From an uncultured Flavobacteriaceae bacterium (GTDB lineage: Bacteria > Bacteroidota > Bacteroidia > Flavobacteriales > Flavobacteriaceae): 64,000 bases of DNA. Under the pieces are notes generated by a model that saw nothing but the letters and a program-made list of their open reading frames with translations, was not told the DNA's origin and did no database searches. Each line of letters opens with the position of its first letter. The stretch's first letter is position 1. The position numbers were made by a program, and so were the translations under genes. The DNA lies in the NCBI GenBank assembly GCA_947493175.1, contig CANLQD010000003.1, forward strand, positions 62,001 to 126,000, read 5' to 3'. Below are positions 44,378-53,441 of this stretch, one piece after another.

Positions 44378-44770
44378 TTACCCTTTATGGCGATTTTCAT
44401 ATATCTTCATATATAACATGGTCGACATTTTCTGTGCCCTGTTCTTGGCTATCCATGCTGTTTCCCCTTCAAAAAGAGCGTCGATCGTTGCAAACCATAT
44501 ATTGAGCCATAATCCAAAATGTTCAGGGGTTATGGTATGATTCGTTTGTGCATCAACTTCCTGATGTACGATCACCGGGTTGCCATGGTATTTTCTTTTA
44601 AGGAACAACTGCGTTTCCCAAAAGTCGGTCAGCAAGTCGAAGTGGCTTTCCCAATCGGTAATGATACCATTAAAAATTGGCCCCAATACGGCATCTTGCC
44701 GTATATTGGAATAGAAAACCGTTACCAGTCTTCGCACATCTGCCCTATCTTGAATGGTCGGTTTTTTCAT
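44378..44770 (-). CDS. Group III truncated haemoglobin
   Basis: This 130-residue protein matches group III 2/2 haemoglobins. It has DVRRLVTVFYSNIRQDAVLGPIF at the N-terminus, LLTDFWETQLF for the E-helix region, and the proximal His in ITPEHFGLWLNIWFATID. The start at 44770 (MKKPTIQDRADV) is preferred over an in-frame codon 30 bp upstream. Such globins bind oxygen or NO. The gene is convergent with nosY, which suggests a link to nitrogen-oxide chemistry. No FNR-like box is seen before it. Confidence 0.9.
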   Translation of the reverse strand: MKKPTIQDRADVRRLVTVFYSNIRQDAVLGPIFNGIITDWESHFDLLTDFWETQLFLKRKYHGNPVIVHQEVDAQTNHTITPEHFGLWLNIWFATIDALFEGETAWIAKNRAQKMSTMLYMKIYENRHKG

Positions 44771-44970
44771 TGGAGACCGTTTTGAACCACAAGGTATCAA
44801 AAGATTTCGTTACCTCCCGATACCTGCTTGCCGTATTTTCACCCATATTTTCGATTCATCAATACTTTTCTACAGCAGCAGATGTTATTTTTTAGCTTTT
44901 GGAGCGCTACAACATCATAAACCCATTAATTCAACGTTGTGTACCTATTGGACTTTCTCAAATTGTAATC

Positions 44971-46488
44971 ATGTACAAATCTCCTGCAGACCTATTGCAA
45001 ATTTCCCTGGAAGAGCTAATGAACTTGGATGAAAAGGGAATCATTCGGCTTGAAAAAAGGCTCAAGGCACAGCAGGTCCAAAATAACTCGGAAGGATACA
45101 ATCCACAGCAGAATGATATACTCCTGAACCAATTAAAGGATGAGGAGGCCAAGAAGGCCATCTACTTTATTGAGAAACATCCCAATTTAAAGGAGTTCAT
45201 CAGCACCGGTAAGGACAATTCAATAAAAACATTTAGTATCGATAACGAGTTGTTGGCCAACACCCCAAATCTAAACACATTTTTAGCGCCCTATCTCGAA
45301 GATTACATGATGCAGTTGGTCAAAAGGGATTTTGGGAAGAAGAAGTACGATACCATTCTTAGGGCCATGGAATACAAAGCCCTTTTTACCGAGTCTTTTT
45401 TAGACACGTACTACCGGTTTGTCATAAACCAATTATCGATCATCATCGAAACTATCAACGTGACCCAAACGGGAAAACTGTGCGACAAACTTCCAGAAAT
45501 TACCTATGTAACCTTTGTTCGCTTGTTGAATACCGTACCGTTGGGATTGATACGGAGTAAAAAAATCGACTACATCAATGCCATGGTCGATTATTATAAC
45601 AAGGGCAAAAATAGATATCGTGAGTTTCCAAGGGTTAAAAGGATTTTTGGGAACATGCGGGACCTGTATTTTGATGATTTTGAGATGAAGCGTTTCGTTA
45701 AAAAATTGGCGGCCCAGATAACCTCAGTTGGCAGCGAGCATACGGAAACCAGTAGCTCGAATTCCGGATCTTCTTCAAAAACAGTATGGGGTATTTTGGT
45801 AGCCGTGATTCTGATTGTTCGGGTCATTTCGATTGCATCAAGATCTTCAAACAGCTATACACCGTCATATCAGAGCGATTACAAGATTGAACAATTTGAA
45901 GGGTCTCAAGTGCTGCTGAAACACTTAATGAAAACTAACAACCGAGAAGGTAGCAAAAATGCTTTTTTCCAAGGATTAATAGATCAAAACAAGGATGAAG
46001 TACCTTTTGACATGAACTTTTTAGGTATGACCGACGGTTCCAATCCGCATCCGCTTTATTTCAATCGATTTTCGCAAGATTCCTTGAAAACACAACTAGT
46101 ACCCTTTGAAAACAAGAGCGAAGATGTCACTATTCTATACGCCCTCAATCAGGGTTTAGGGCAACATAGAGCCGGATACTATTTAGGGGGTTCCCAAACA
46201 GCACTTTCACTTTCAAAAGGAGATTCCTTGGTTTTTTACACCGGTGAATTTTTTGGTGAACTGCCCGACCGACAGAAACTGACCTCCTTGGCGAACAAAC
46301 GACCAACACGCTTGTTTAAATATACCAATCCAAGGCAGAGAGAACTGCTCATGAGTTATTTTATCATCGATAGTGTAACGGCATCCTCCCGTATCGAAAT
46401 AACTCCAGAAGGTCCCGTACTGCATCATACACCACATCACATAGAGCTTTCCGGTGACGAGGAAGTTGTGGTAGAAACGGTGCAGTAA
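44971..46488 (+). CDS. Single-span membrane protein of unknown function
   Basis: This 505-residue protein begins MYKSPADLLQISLEELMNL; a TTG codon 72 bp upstream is an unlikely start. Residues 1-260 are helical and cytoplasmic (AYLED-MMQLVKRDF, FLDTYYRFVINQLSII), then a Ser-rich linker and one transmembrane helix (about 271-288, WGILVAVILIVRVISI). The C-terminal half (290-505) is probably outside the membrane, with beta-rich sequence. No family is recognised. It is divergent from the truncated haemoglobin gene and convergent with an Hsp70 gene. Confidence 0.65.
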   Translation: MYKSPADLLQISLEELMNLDEKGIIRLEKRLKAQQVQNNSEGYNPQQNDILLNQLKDEEAKKAIYFIEKHPNLKEFISTGKDNSIKTFSIDNELLANTPNLNTFLAPYLEDYMMQLVKRDFGKKKYDTILRAMEYKALFTESFLDTYYRFVINQLSIIIETINVTQTGKLCDKLPEITYVTFVRLLNTVPLGLIRSKKIDYINAMVDYYNKGKNRYREFPRVKRIFGNMRDLYFDDFEMKRFVKKLAAQITSVGSEHTETSSSNSGSSSKTVWGILVAVILIVRVISIASRSSNSYTPSYQSDYKIEQFEGSQVLLKHLMKTNNREGSKNAFFQGLIDQNKDEVPFDMNFLGMTDGSNPHPLYFNRFSQDSLKTQLVPFENKSEDVTILYALNQGLGQHRAGYYLGGSQTALSLSKGDSLVFYTGEFFGELPDRQKLTSLANKRPTRLFKYTNPRQRELLMSYFIIDSVTASSRIEITPEGPVLHHTPHHIELSGDEEVVVETVQ

Positions 46489-46572
46489 AAAACTACCTAG
46501 TGGCCTTCGTCTGCCAAAACGGCTATATAAAGGCAGACAAGCGTCGGAGCATTTAAGTCCTGATTATTGAAT
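46484..46572 (+). repeat. Dispersed repeat family 1, short-form copy E
   Basis: It starts at the stop of the membrane-protein gene (CAGTAAAAAACTACC), then GGCCTTCGTCTGCCAAAACG and AGACAAGCGTCGGAGCATTT. The internal segment of the long copies is missing; the junction lies at a CAAGC that is repeated in the long form. Confidence 0.75.
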
Positions 46573-46803
46573 ACATTCCAGGGAGAAAGTCCTTCAATTT
46601 CATGAAGTAATAAAATACCTATAAGTACGCTAGGTCAACACCTTATTCATTATTCCGTCTAGGGCCTATTAACGTTATATACACTACCGATCAATTATGT
46701 AACAACCCGTGTTCCAAGCTTAAAGTAGAACAGCAAGGTGATGATCGGTCTGACAATCAAAACAGGTTCTCAAAGAATACTTGTACCCCTAAAAACCTAT
46801 TCT
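46573..46803. other. Non-coding gap between convergent genes
   Basis: About 230 bp follow repeat copy E and precede the Hsp70 stop. No open frame, clear terminator, or known repeat is seen. Confidence 0.5.
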
Positions 46804-49293
46804 TTAATTAAGACCGGTGCGGTCTTGATCCTTAAAGATGACCTTTTCCTCTTGTTTGTCGGCATCGGGCAATAGTGCATGAAGTTGATACACGACATGC
46901 TTTACCACCTCGTACTGCCTGTTCTGTAGGGCATTATCTCCTTCTGAAATTAAACTAGCTGCCTGTTTACTATTGGTATAGCGATCTATTAGTCCTTTGT
47001 AATGGATAAACGGCCCGACAAAATTCTTGCTATCCTCATTGAAGATACGATTGTCCAGTGCTTCGAGTTCCTTGATCTTTGACTTGATCAGGTATTTGTT
47101 CCCCGAGTTTAAAAAGTCTCTCTGGTTAGCGGTAATTTGTTCCAGCTTTTGTGTAAAGAATTCATTCTCATTCCCGGCCAACGAGCCACGTATTTCGGCT
47201 ACTTTCAACTGGTACTCCGAAATGTTTTCGTCCAAATCCTTATGCCTGGTAAGCTGATCAAAACTTTTGATTAACAACTGTTTTTCATTATCGATCTTAA
47301 ATTTAGTATCGGTACTATCTTTTTCATCACAGGTCGCAAGGGTTATTTGCAGTTCAATAAGTCCCTCCCTAATTTTCTGAAACTTGGATAGTAATTCGTA
47401 GTTTTCGTGGGATTTCTTCAACTCTATTTCTACCTGATGCAATGCTTTATTGATTTCTTGCTCAATTTTAGACATGCTGATCGACCGTTCGGTAGAACGA
47501 AACGAGTTGGTAAATTCTTGGTCACAGGAATTTAGAAAGATGGTGATATCCAAATCCCTAGATTCCGAAATAGACAGTTCTATTTCGATATCGGTTCCTT
47601 TAATAAGGTCTTTTTCCAAGGAGTTCCCTGTAATTTCGATATACCCAATAGAAAGGCCTGAACTAGGCAAACCGCCATCATCTCCCTCCACAATATTAAT
47701 CTGCAATTTTTCGTCGCTTCCTACCAATATATTCTTACTGGCAGTTTTGTATATGGTTCGTTTTAGCGGTAACACCGCATTTTTATTAAAAATTGCCTCA
47801 AGTCTGGTAATCCCATTTTCAACATCATCGATTTCGAGACAGACATCGTTCGGTAACAATTGACCTGTTACATTGTACTTGCCCTGTACAATGACCATAG
47901 GGCCGTGTTCATATAGTACGTGCTGTTGCTTGTCGTAAATTTTCAACTGAAAACTATTTTTTTCACCAGCTATCAGGTCTACAAAACAGCTGATGCCATC
48001 GGAAACCGATACCAATCCCGTATCGAAACCACCATCGGAACGAATAATCCTATAGGTCGATATCTCATTGTTCTGAGGTAACTTCACAGAAATCAACTCT
48101 TCCAAATCCTTTGAGTTTCGCGGATAAAAGACTTCATATGCTTCCTCCCCTTCCGCTAATGGTTCGTTATTTTCAGTCGCGACTTCCTGAACCTGCGACA
48201 TTTTAGTACCGGCATAGTAAGCGGCACCGACACCGACAGCCACCGTAGGCTCTACCGAAGTGTCTATTGCTATAGCGAGTTGTTTCTCTACTTCGGCGCG
48301 GACAAACGGAATCAATGTACTCCCCCCTACCATGACTATTTTTTCAATATCCGACGCTACAAAGTTGTTGCGGGTCAACATTGTTTTCGCCAGTTCGATC
48401 GTACGTTCGACCGAAGGGGTTATCAAGCTGTTGAAATCATCCCGGGTAATGGTGACCGAGGTATAGAAATCCTTTTCCGGAATATCGACTTCTATTTCAG
48501 TGGCCTCAAAACGGGAAAGTTCTTTTTTCGCTTCCTCGGCCCTGAACAGCAGTTCGTAGTATGTCTTCTGATAGGTATTTCCTTTTTGCTTGAATTGTTC
48601 CCATAACTTATCCTCTTTCAAGGCCGCTTCCAGTTGTGGGACTACTAATTTTTCGATGATCAATTGATCAAAGTCCATTCCTCCCAAAAAGTTATCGCCT
48701 TCATTGTCCAACACGTTCATTTCACGTTCATTGATCTGCAAAAGGGCCACGTCAAAAGTTCCTCCGCCATAGTCGTATACCAACCATTTTTTTTCGCTAG
48801 TTACATCGATATTGTTTTTATTGGCAAAGGCAAGGCTAGCCGCAATCGGCTCCTGTAACAAATACACTTTTTGAAAACCTGCCTTCAATCCGGCTGATTT
48901 TGTAGCGTTCGATTGTATCGTATCGAAAGAAGAAGGTATCGTAATAACTACTTCCTGGACTTTTTCACCAGTATGAACAAAGTTTTTTAACTCTTGCAGT
49001 ACATAGGTCGAAAGCTCGATCGGCGTAACCTTCTGCTGAAGGCTTTCGATAAAAAAGGCATCGGTAGTCCCCATTCTACGTTTAAAACAGGTAAATACGT
49101 TCATAGGATCTTTCTCCAGTAGATTTCTTGCCTTATCACCGACCAGCACCCTTTCGCCCCTAAAGGCCACTGCAGAAGAGAGTGTTTGCTTTTGCCCTAT
49201 AGGGTTTTTGAAGATCTCGATATCACCTTCCATATATTTGGCGATGGCACTATTGGTGGTGCCAAGGTCAATTCCGAAATTAACTGTTTTCAT
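46804..49293 (-). CDS. Hsp70-family protein with divergent C-terminal half
   Basis: This 829-residue protein has a complete Hsp70 nucleotide-binding domain (about 1-380). It has phosphate-1 DLGTTNSAIA, connect region IPSSFDTIQ, phosphate-2 VYDYGGGTFDVALL and adenosine motif VMVGGSTLIPFV. Beyond about 400 comes a beta-rich region and long charged helices instead of a standard DnaK lid, with no EEVD-like tail. It is therefore a specialised Hsp70, not DnaK. A small GrpE-like gene lies just upstream on the same strand and probably provides its exchange factor. Its clients are unknown. Confidence 0.85.
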   Translation of the reverse strand: MKTVNFGIDLGTTNSAIAKYMEGDIEIFKNPIGQKQTLSSAVAFRGERVLVGDKARNLLEKDPMNVFTCFKRRMGTTDAFFIESLQQKVTPIELSTYVLQELKNFVHTGEKVQEVVITIPSSFDTIQSNATKSAGLKAGFQKVYLLQEPIAASLAFANKNNIDVTSEKKWLVYDYGGGTFDVALLQINEREMNVLDNEGDNFLGGMDFDQLIIEKLVVPQLEAALKEDKLWEQFKQKGNTYQKTYYELLFRAEEAKKELSRFEATEIEVDIPEKDFYTSVTITRDDFNSLITPSVERTIELAKTMLTRNNFVASDIEKIVMVGGSTLIPFVRAEVEKQLAIAIDTSVEPTVAVGVGAAYYAGTKMSQVQEVATENNEPLAEGEEAYEVFYPRNSKDLEELISVKLPQNNEISTYRIIRSDGGFDTGLVSVSDGISCFVDLIAGEKNSFQLKIYDKQQHVLYEHGPMVIVQGKYNVTGQLLPNDVCLEIDDVENGITRLEAIFNKNAVLPLKRTIYKTASKNILVGSDEKLQINIVEGDDGGLPSSGLSIGYIEITGNSLEKDLIKGTDIEIELSISESRDLDITIFLNSCDQEFTNSFRSTERSISMSKIEQEINKALHQVEIELKKSHENYELLSKFQKIREGLIELQITLATCDEKDSTDTKFKIDNEKQLLIKSFDQLTRHKDLDENISEYQLKVAEIRGSLAGNENEFFTQKLEQITANQRDFLNSGNKYLIKSKIKELEALDNRIFNEDSKNFVGPFIHYKGLIDRYTNSKQAASLISEGDNALQNRQYEVVKHVVYQLHALLPDADKQEEKVIFKDQDRTGLN

Positions 49294-49332
49294 TCAACCG
49301 TTATTTAAATTGTACTTCTGTCGTTTTGTTTA

Positions 49333-49351
49333 AGAACTCGTCTTGAGTTCT
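49333..49351. repeat. Short perfect hairpin AGAACTC-N5-GAGTTCT
   Basis: It lies between the GrpE-like and Hsp70 genes. Related sequences (AACTCATCTTGAGTT at 51432-51446, and a weaker GAACTCGTCTTGGGT near 20023) share the loop RTCTT. Confidence 0.4.
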
Positions 49352-49369
49352 AAAAATAAATGCCTGTTA

Positions 49370-49675
49370 CTAAGCCTCCACGATTACTACTCCCTTTTGA
49401 ATCAAAAGCATTTCTGTGTATTCCTTTTTAAAGATGATGGGTTTGAGCACTTTCGTAATCGTTAAATGGGCGTTGAGTTCTCCGATGATCGTCGCATCGA
49501 TATCCGTTCGTTGTTCAGTGAATTTCTCCCCTACCGGATTTTTGACCAAATATCCTTCCTTCTCGAACTCGTGATACATTCGTCGCAGATTGCGATCAAA
49601 TATCCCAGCTTGATGCGTAGCTGCTTTTTGTTCTATTTCAAAAACCTGATTAATTATTTCTTTCATGGATGGCAT
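49370..49675 (-). CDS. GrpE-like small nucleotide-exchange-factor candidate
   Basis: This 101-residue protein has an N-terminal helix (NRNLRRMYHEFEKEGYL) and a C-terminal beta segment (GEKFTEQRTDID, ITKVLKPIIFKK, QKGVVIVE). The second part resembles the C-terminal beta domain of GrpE, which inserts into Hsp70, but the long GrpE coiled coil is missing. It lies 76 bp upstream of the divergent Hsp70 on the same strand. A dedicated, minimal exchange factor is the best reading. Similarity is moderate. Confidence 0.5.
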   Translation of the reverse strand: MPSMKEIINQVFEIEQKAATHQAGIFDRNLRRMYHEFEKEGYLVKNPVGEKFTEQRTDIDATIIGELNAHLTITKVLKPIIFKKEYTEMLLIQKGVVIVEA

Positions 49676-49795
49676 TTATGAAACCTATGCTATCCATAAC
49701 GGAAAGATTAAAGAAACCGTATATGAATTCCCGAAACTTGCAGCAAAAATAAGAGCATCCCGAAGTACCTGATATTAAAGTGCCCACAGGGTGAA

Positions 49796-50013
49796 ACTAA
49801 ACCACTATGCATTTAAAATACATCGATTTTGAGAAAAGAATTTCGTTCTTTTTGAACATTGCGCCAAAGTAGCGGCGGGCAGTTGGCAGTAAACAGCTTG
49901 GCCCCCTTTAGAATCGCCGAGTGCCACTACCTATTTGTTAAAAACTTGTAGCCCCGACCATTCGGGGGAAAGTCTTGCACTAAGGTGTATCGTCTCAACT
50001 AATGATTGTGACC
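49796..50013 (+). repeat. Dispersed intergenic repeat, family 2, copy 2 (about 218 bp)
   Basis: It is homologous to 19713-19943 throughout, including the hairpin AAAGAA-TTTCG-TTCTTT, GAACATTG, AAAGTAGC and CAGTTGGCAGT. The leading stem-loop differs between copies but keeps inverted symmetry (ATGCATTTAAAATACAT here). It occupies the middle of the 466-bp gap 49676-50141; the remaining parts show no gene. Confidence 0.65.
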
Positions 50014-50141
50014 AATGAAACTATAAAAAGAGGTAGGAGTTGCAGCCTACAGCAGCATCAATAGCACTAAAACCATAGGGGTAGGTACGTATGGGAAGTA
50101 CCCCAAGCAATCATCATATAGTTTTTGCCCGATGGCATGTA

Positions 50142-51416
50142 TCAATCCTGCCCATTAAAACGAACATAGGCCGCTTTTTCCAAAGCAGCTTGGTGCGCTG
50201 GGTGTGCTATGGAGATCAATGCCTTCGCACGTTGTTTCAAATTTTTCCCGTACAGGTTCACCACGCCGTATTCAGTGGCCACATAATGTACGTGGGCCCT
50301 TGTAGTCGTGACTCCCGCACCTTCTTTTAAAAACGGTACGATCTTGGAAACCCCTTTGTTCGTGGCCGAAGAAATGGCAAAAATAGGTTTACCCCCTTCT
50401 GATAACGAGGCACCTCGAATAAAATCCATTTGACCACCGACTCCTGAAAACTGAAAGCTCCCGATGGTATCTGCGCAGACCTGACCTGTTAAATCAATCT
50501 CTATGGCGCTATTGATAGCGGTCACTTTTGGGTTTTGTCGTATGCGCGCCGTGTCGTTGGTATAACCAGAATCCCTAAAATCGCAGATAGGATTATCATC
50601 GATAAAGTCGTACAACGCCCTGGAACCCGCAGCAAAACAACTTACGATCTTGCCTTTTTTAATAATTTTTTCCTTTCCGGTGATAACACCACTTTTTAAT
50701 AAAGGCAATACCCCATCCGAAAACATTTCGGTATGAATACCCAGGTCTTTATGGTTCTGTAGGTTCGATAGCACTGCATTTGGAATGTTTCCGATACCCG
50801 TTTGCAACGTCGCCCCATCTTCGATCAATGAAGCCACGTGCGCCCCGATCCGATGCTCCAACTCCGAAATTTCGGTAGGGTTATATTCATGTAACGGTCT
50901 GTTCACTTCGATTGCAAATTCAACCTCATCGATATGAACAATACCGGTACCATGGGTACGTGGTACGAAGGGATTGATTTGTGCAATGATTTTTTTGGCC
51001 GTACGTACCGCAGGAAGTGCCACATCTACCGATACCCCTAAGGAACAATACCCATGTTTGTCCGGTGGCGAAACCTGAACTATGGCAACATCCAAGGGAA
51101 GAATGTTTCGATGAAACAATCGAGGGATTTCACTGAGGAATATGGGAATATAGTCGGCCTTTAGGCTATTAACGCTCTTTCGCACATTCCCACCGACGAA
51201 ACATGAATTCAGCCGAAATGCATTGCAGTAGGGTTCTTGGGTGTATTTGGCTTCCCCTTCAGTATGTATCGAAATAAGTTCAACATCTTTCAATTCACCA
51301 TGTCGCTCGCACAATGCATCGACCAATTCGTTGGGAGTCATGGCCGCACCCTGTAAGAAGACCCGATTTCCCGATTTTACAATAGACACTGCCTCTTCCC
51401 TCGAAACTATTTTCAT
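50142..51416 (-). CDS. Acetyl-CoA hydrolase/transferase (4-hydroxybutyrate CoA-transferase-like)
   Basis: This 424-residue protein belongs to the acetyl-CoA hydrolase/CoA-transferase family. It has GIGNIPNAVLSNL, an SVDVALPAVRTAKKIIAQIN region and the C-terminal ATEYGVVNLYGKNLKQRA, the last two characteristic of the group. It moves CoA between acyl groups such as acetate and another carboxylate. It lies alone on the minus strand, and a weak FNR-like box about 56-87 bp upstream of its start is possible. A fermentative or acetate-recycling role is plausible; the exact acyl substrate cannot be given. Confidence 0.85.
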   Translation of the reverse strand: MKIVSREEAVSIVKSGNRVFLQGAAMTPNELVDALCERHGELKDVELISIHTEGEAKYTQEPYCNAFRLNSCFVGGNVRKSVNSLKADYIPIFLSEIPRLFHRNILPLDVAIVQVSPPDKHGYCSLGVSVDVALPAVRTAKKIIAQINPFVPRTHGTGIVHIDEVEFAIEVNRPLHEYNPTEISELEHRIGAHVASLIEDGATLQTGIGNIPNAVLSNLQNHKDLGIHTEMFSDGVLPLLKSGVITGKEKIIKKGKIVSCFAAGSRALYDFIDDNPICDFRDSGYTNDTARIRQNPKVTAINSAIEIDLTGQVCADTIGSFQFSGVGGQMDFIRGASLSEGGKPIFAISSATNKGVSKIVPFLKEGAGVTTTRAHVHYVATEYGVVNLYGKNLKQRAKALISIAHPAHQAALEKAAYVRFNGQD

Positions 51417-51471
51417 TTTTTTCTGTTTATGAACTCATCTTGAGTTGTTCTATGATTACGTTATTACGACG

Positions 51472-51514
51472 CAAATTTCCGACCGAAAAAACCCATAAAC
51501 TATGATATGTTTCA
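51472..51514 (-). promoter_or_regulatory. Degenerate FNR-like box for the CoA-transferase gene
   Basis: TGATATGTTTCA at 51503-51514 has one mismatch to TGAY-N4-RTCA. After 23 bp on the minus strand comes GAAATTTG (51472-51479), which keeps the TTTG half of the -7 element but not TA. Confidence 0.35.
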
Positions 51515-51559
51515 TGTTTTACATAGCAATACCAGAAGATGGTGTAGCGAACCAATCTT

Positions 51560-52048
51560 TCACAAAAGCACCTTCATCATATATTCATACAGCCGCTGCA
51601 TCTGTGGTCTTCCCTGGCGCTTACCCAATCTTCCGAAAACATAAAACGCTATCCAAAGAACCACCATAAGCACCATAAGCCCCACCTGTATACCATAGGG
51701 TTGGTCTAGGATTGCACTTGAATAGGCCCAAATCGCCAGTATGATAAACAGGGTAGCCACCCCAAAATGAAGAAACATAAAAAATGTCCATAACATAGGA
51801 TTAGGCCCGAACAGACCGTGTAAACGGCAATTCTTTTCATCTAGCTGAACCAGCTCTAGATGCAATTGTGGCGACCAGAAATGAACTTCTTTTTTGTTGA
51901 ACTTAATGAATACATGATCATCGACCCTAGTGACCACAAATGGTTTCTGATTCGATTTCTCAAAAGCTTCGAGATAGTGCTCTTTTAATCCGGTAAGCTC
52001 CATCTGAAATCGTGGCCTTAAAACAATATCATTAGGAAGCACTCCCAT
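51560..52048 (-). CDS. Membrane protein of unknown function at the end of the cco cluster
   Basis: This 162-residue protein has a soluble N-terminal half (about 1-85) with mixed strands. Two C-terminal transmembrane helices follow (FMFLHFGVATLFIILAIWAY and GLMVLMVVLWIAFYVFG), then a basic tail. No family is recognised. It follows the SafE-like gene by 23 bp on the same strand and is probably the last gene of the cbb3 operon. Confidence 0.62.
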   Translation of the reverse strand: MGVLPNDIVLRPRFQMELTGLKEHYLEAFEKSNQKPFVVTRVDDHVFIKFNKKEVHFWSPQLHLELVQLDEKNCRLHGLFGPNPMLWTFFMFLHFGVATLFIILAIWAYSSAILDQPYGIQVGLMVLMVVLWIAFYVFGRLGKRQGRPQMQRLYEYMMKVLL

Positions 52049-52071
52049 ATTAATACTTTTAACGAATTAGG

Positions 52072-52776
52072 TCACCGATGGCATTCCAGTTCGGTGGAAA
52101 CAAGTTCCGCTACCGGTTCGGGAGAGATGTAGGGAATACCAAGGCCTAGGCCCCGTAGTACAAAAAGTGCACCGATGATCACTACAAAAACGGGAATAAG
52201 TCTTTGAATATGCTGTCTCGCCCTACCCTTTAAAAAACTACTTAGGTACACTGCGGAGGTCATCAATGGGATGGTACCTAGACCGAACAAAATCATATAT
52301 AAACCGCCTTGTGCGGCATTCCCCATGGCAATCGCTGCAAAAAGAGCCATATAAACCAGCCCACAGGGTAAAAAACCATTTAAAAAACCTATGGTCAGGA
52401 AGGTATCCGGTGTTTTCTTCTTCAGCTCTCGTCCCAAGCGACCCTTTACCTTTGAAATAAGCTTGTAAATAGGTTTTGATAGGTTGTATTTATTGAAAGC
52501 CTTATAGGGAATAAGCACCACTACAATCATAGTAATTCCTATAAAAAAAGAGAGTTGTTGTTGCATTCCAAAGATTTGCAATCCCTTACCTAAAAGTCCA
52601 AATACCAAGCCCATAATACCGTAGGCCAATAGCCGACCTATATGGTAGATAAAAATCTGGGAGAACTTTTTGAGATGGTTTGTTCTATCTACCGGCAACA
52701 TAAAAGCAATAGGACCGCACATACCTACGCAATGCAAGCTGCCCATTAGACCCAATACGATGGCGGATAGTAACAT
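52072..52776 (-). CDS. TauE/SafE-family membrane protein of the cbb3 cluster
   Basis: This 234-residue protein has about six transmembrane helices. The N-terminal motif HCVGMCGP and the conserved FLNGFLPCGLVYMAL are typical of the SafE/UreH-like branch often linked with cbb3 oxidase genes in Bacteroidota. The paired cysteines could help metal (copper) movement during oxidase assembly, but this is inference. It is downstream of ccoH. Confidence 0.78.
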   Translation of the reverse strand: MLLSAIVLGLMGSLHCVGMCGPIAFMLPVDRTNHLKKFSQIFIYHIGRLLAYGIMGLVFGLLGKGLQIFGMQQQLSFFIGITMIVVVLIPYKAFNKYNLSKPIYKLISKVKGRLGRELKKKTPDTFLTIGFLNGFLPCGLVYMALFAAIAMGNAAQGGLYMILFGLGTIPLMTSAVYLSSFLKGRARQHIQRLIPVFVVIIGALFVLRGLGLGIPYISPEPVAELVSTELECHR

Positions 52777-52885
52777 TTCTTTTAAGAATTAACAGAATAG
52801 AACAAAGAGTAAAGACTTTTTTACAAAAGCAGGTCAACCAGGAACTGGTAGCACGTTTTTTTCTCTTCTCTATCTTTTTTATCTT

Positions 52886-53332
52886 TTAATACGTTAGACT
52901 TTCTTTATGCAAATATTGTTTCCCTGCATATTCCCAGGCAATTTTAATGTCCCAGCGACCATCTAACAAACGTTTGTCAGGTACGAGCAAATGTGCACTG
53001 GACAGGCTTACGGGTAAGTCAAAATCCAGGTGTTTATTAGATGGTCTGTATAGGGACACTGTTCCTTTTATTGTTTCTATGTTCAATGTGGTGGGGAAGG
53101 TAATTTTGAGTCCGTCGGCAGATTTCTGTACCCGCAATTGCAATCCGTCGTCCAATGCATTCTTTTCGGCATCGATTTCCTTCTGGTAGCCCAGTTCAGC
53201 GCGGTAATACTCTTCGGTGACCAAATCGTGTTGTGCTCGATTTTCGGTAGCCATGCGAATGACGAAAAACAGAATAAAACCGATGAAGGCAATAAATGCA
53301 ATGACGATGGACGTTCCCCAGTTTAGTTTCAT
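52886..53332 (-). CDS. ccoH: FixH/CcoH-family cbb3 oxidase assembly protein
   Basis: This 148-residue protein has one N-terminal transmembrane helix (IAFIAFIGFILFFVIRMA). A periplasmic beta-sandwich follows, ending in the FixH pattern LDGRWDIKIAWEYAGKQY. CcoH-type proteins stabilise or assemble the cbb3 complex. It follows ccoG by 109 bp on the same strand, with no obvious promoter in the gap. Confidence 0.85.
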   Translation of the reverse strand: MKLNWGTSIVIAFIAFIGFILFFVIRMATENRAQHDLVTEEYYRAELGYQKEIDAEKNALDDGLQLRVQKSADGLKITFPTTLNIETIKGTVSLYRPSNKHLDFDLPVSLSSAHLLVPDKRLLDGRWDIKIAWEYAGKQYLHKESLTY

Positions 53333-53441
53333 GATTTATATTTTAAAATAATAACTAAGAGAGAAGAGAAAAAAGAAAATAGACGTTTCACTCATAACTC
53401 TTAACTCATAATTTTTTACCGCTACAACCACCCCTCGAACA

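Noticed and set aside
44899..44970. TTG start for the 505-residue membrane protein
   Set aside because: The extra 24 residues look like translated intergenic DNA; ATG at 44971 begins the hydrophilic protein proper.
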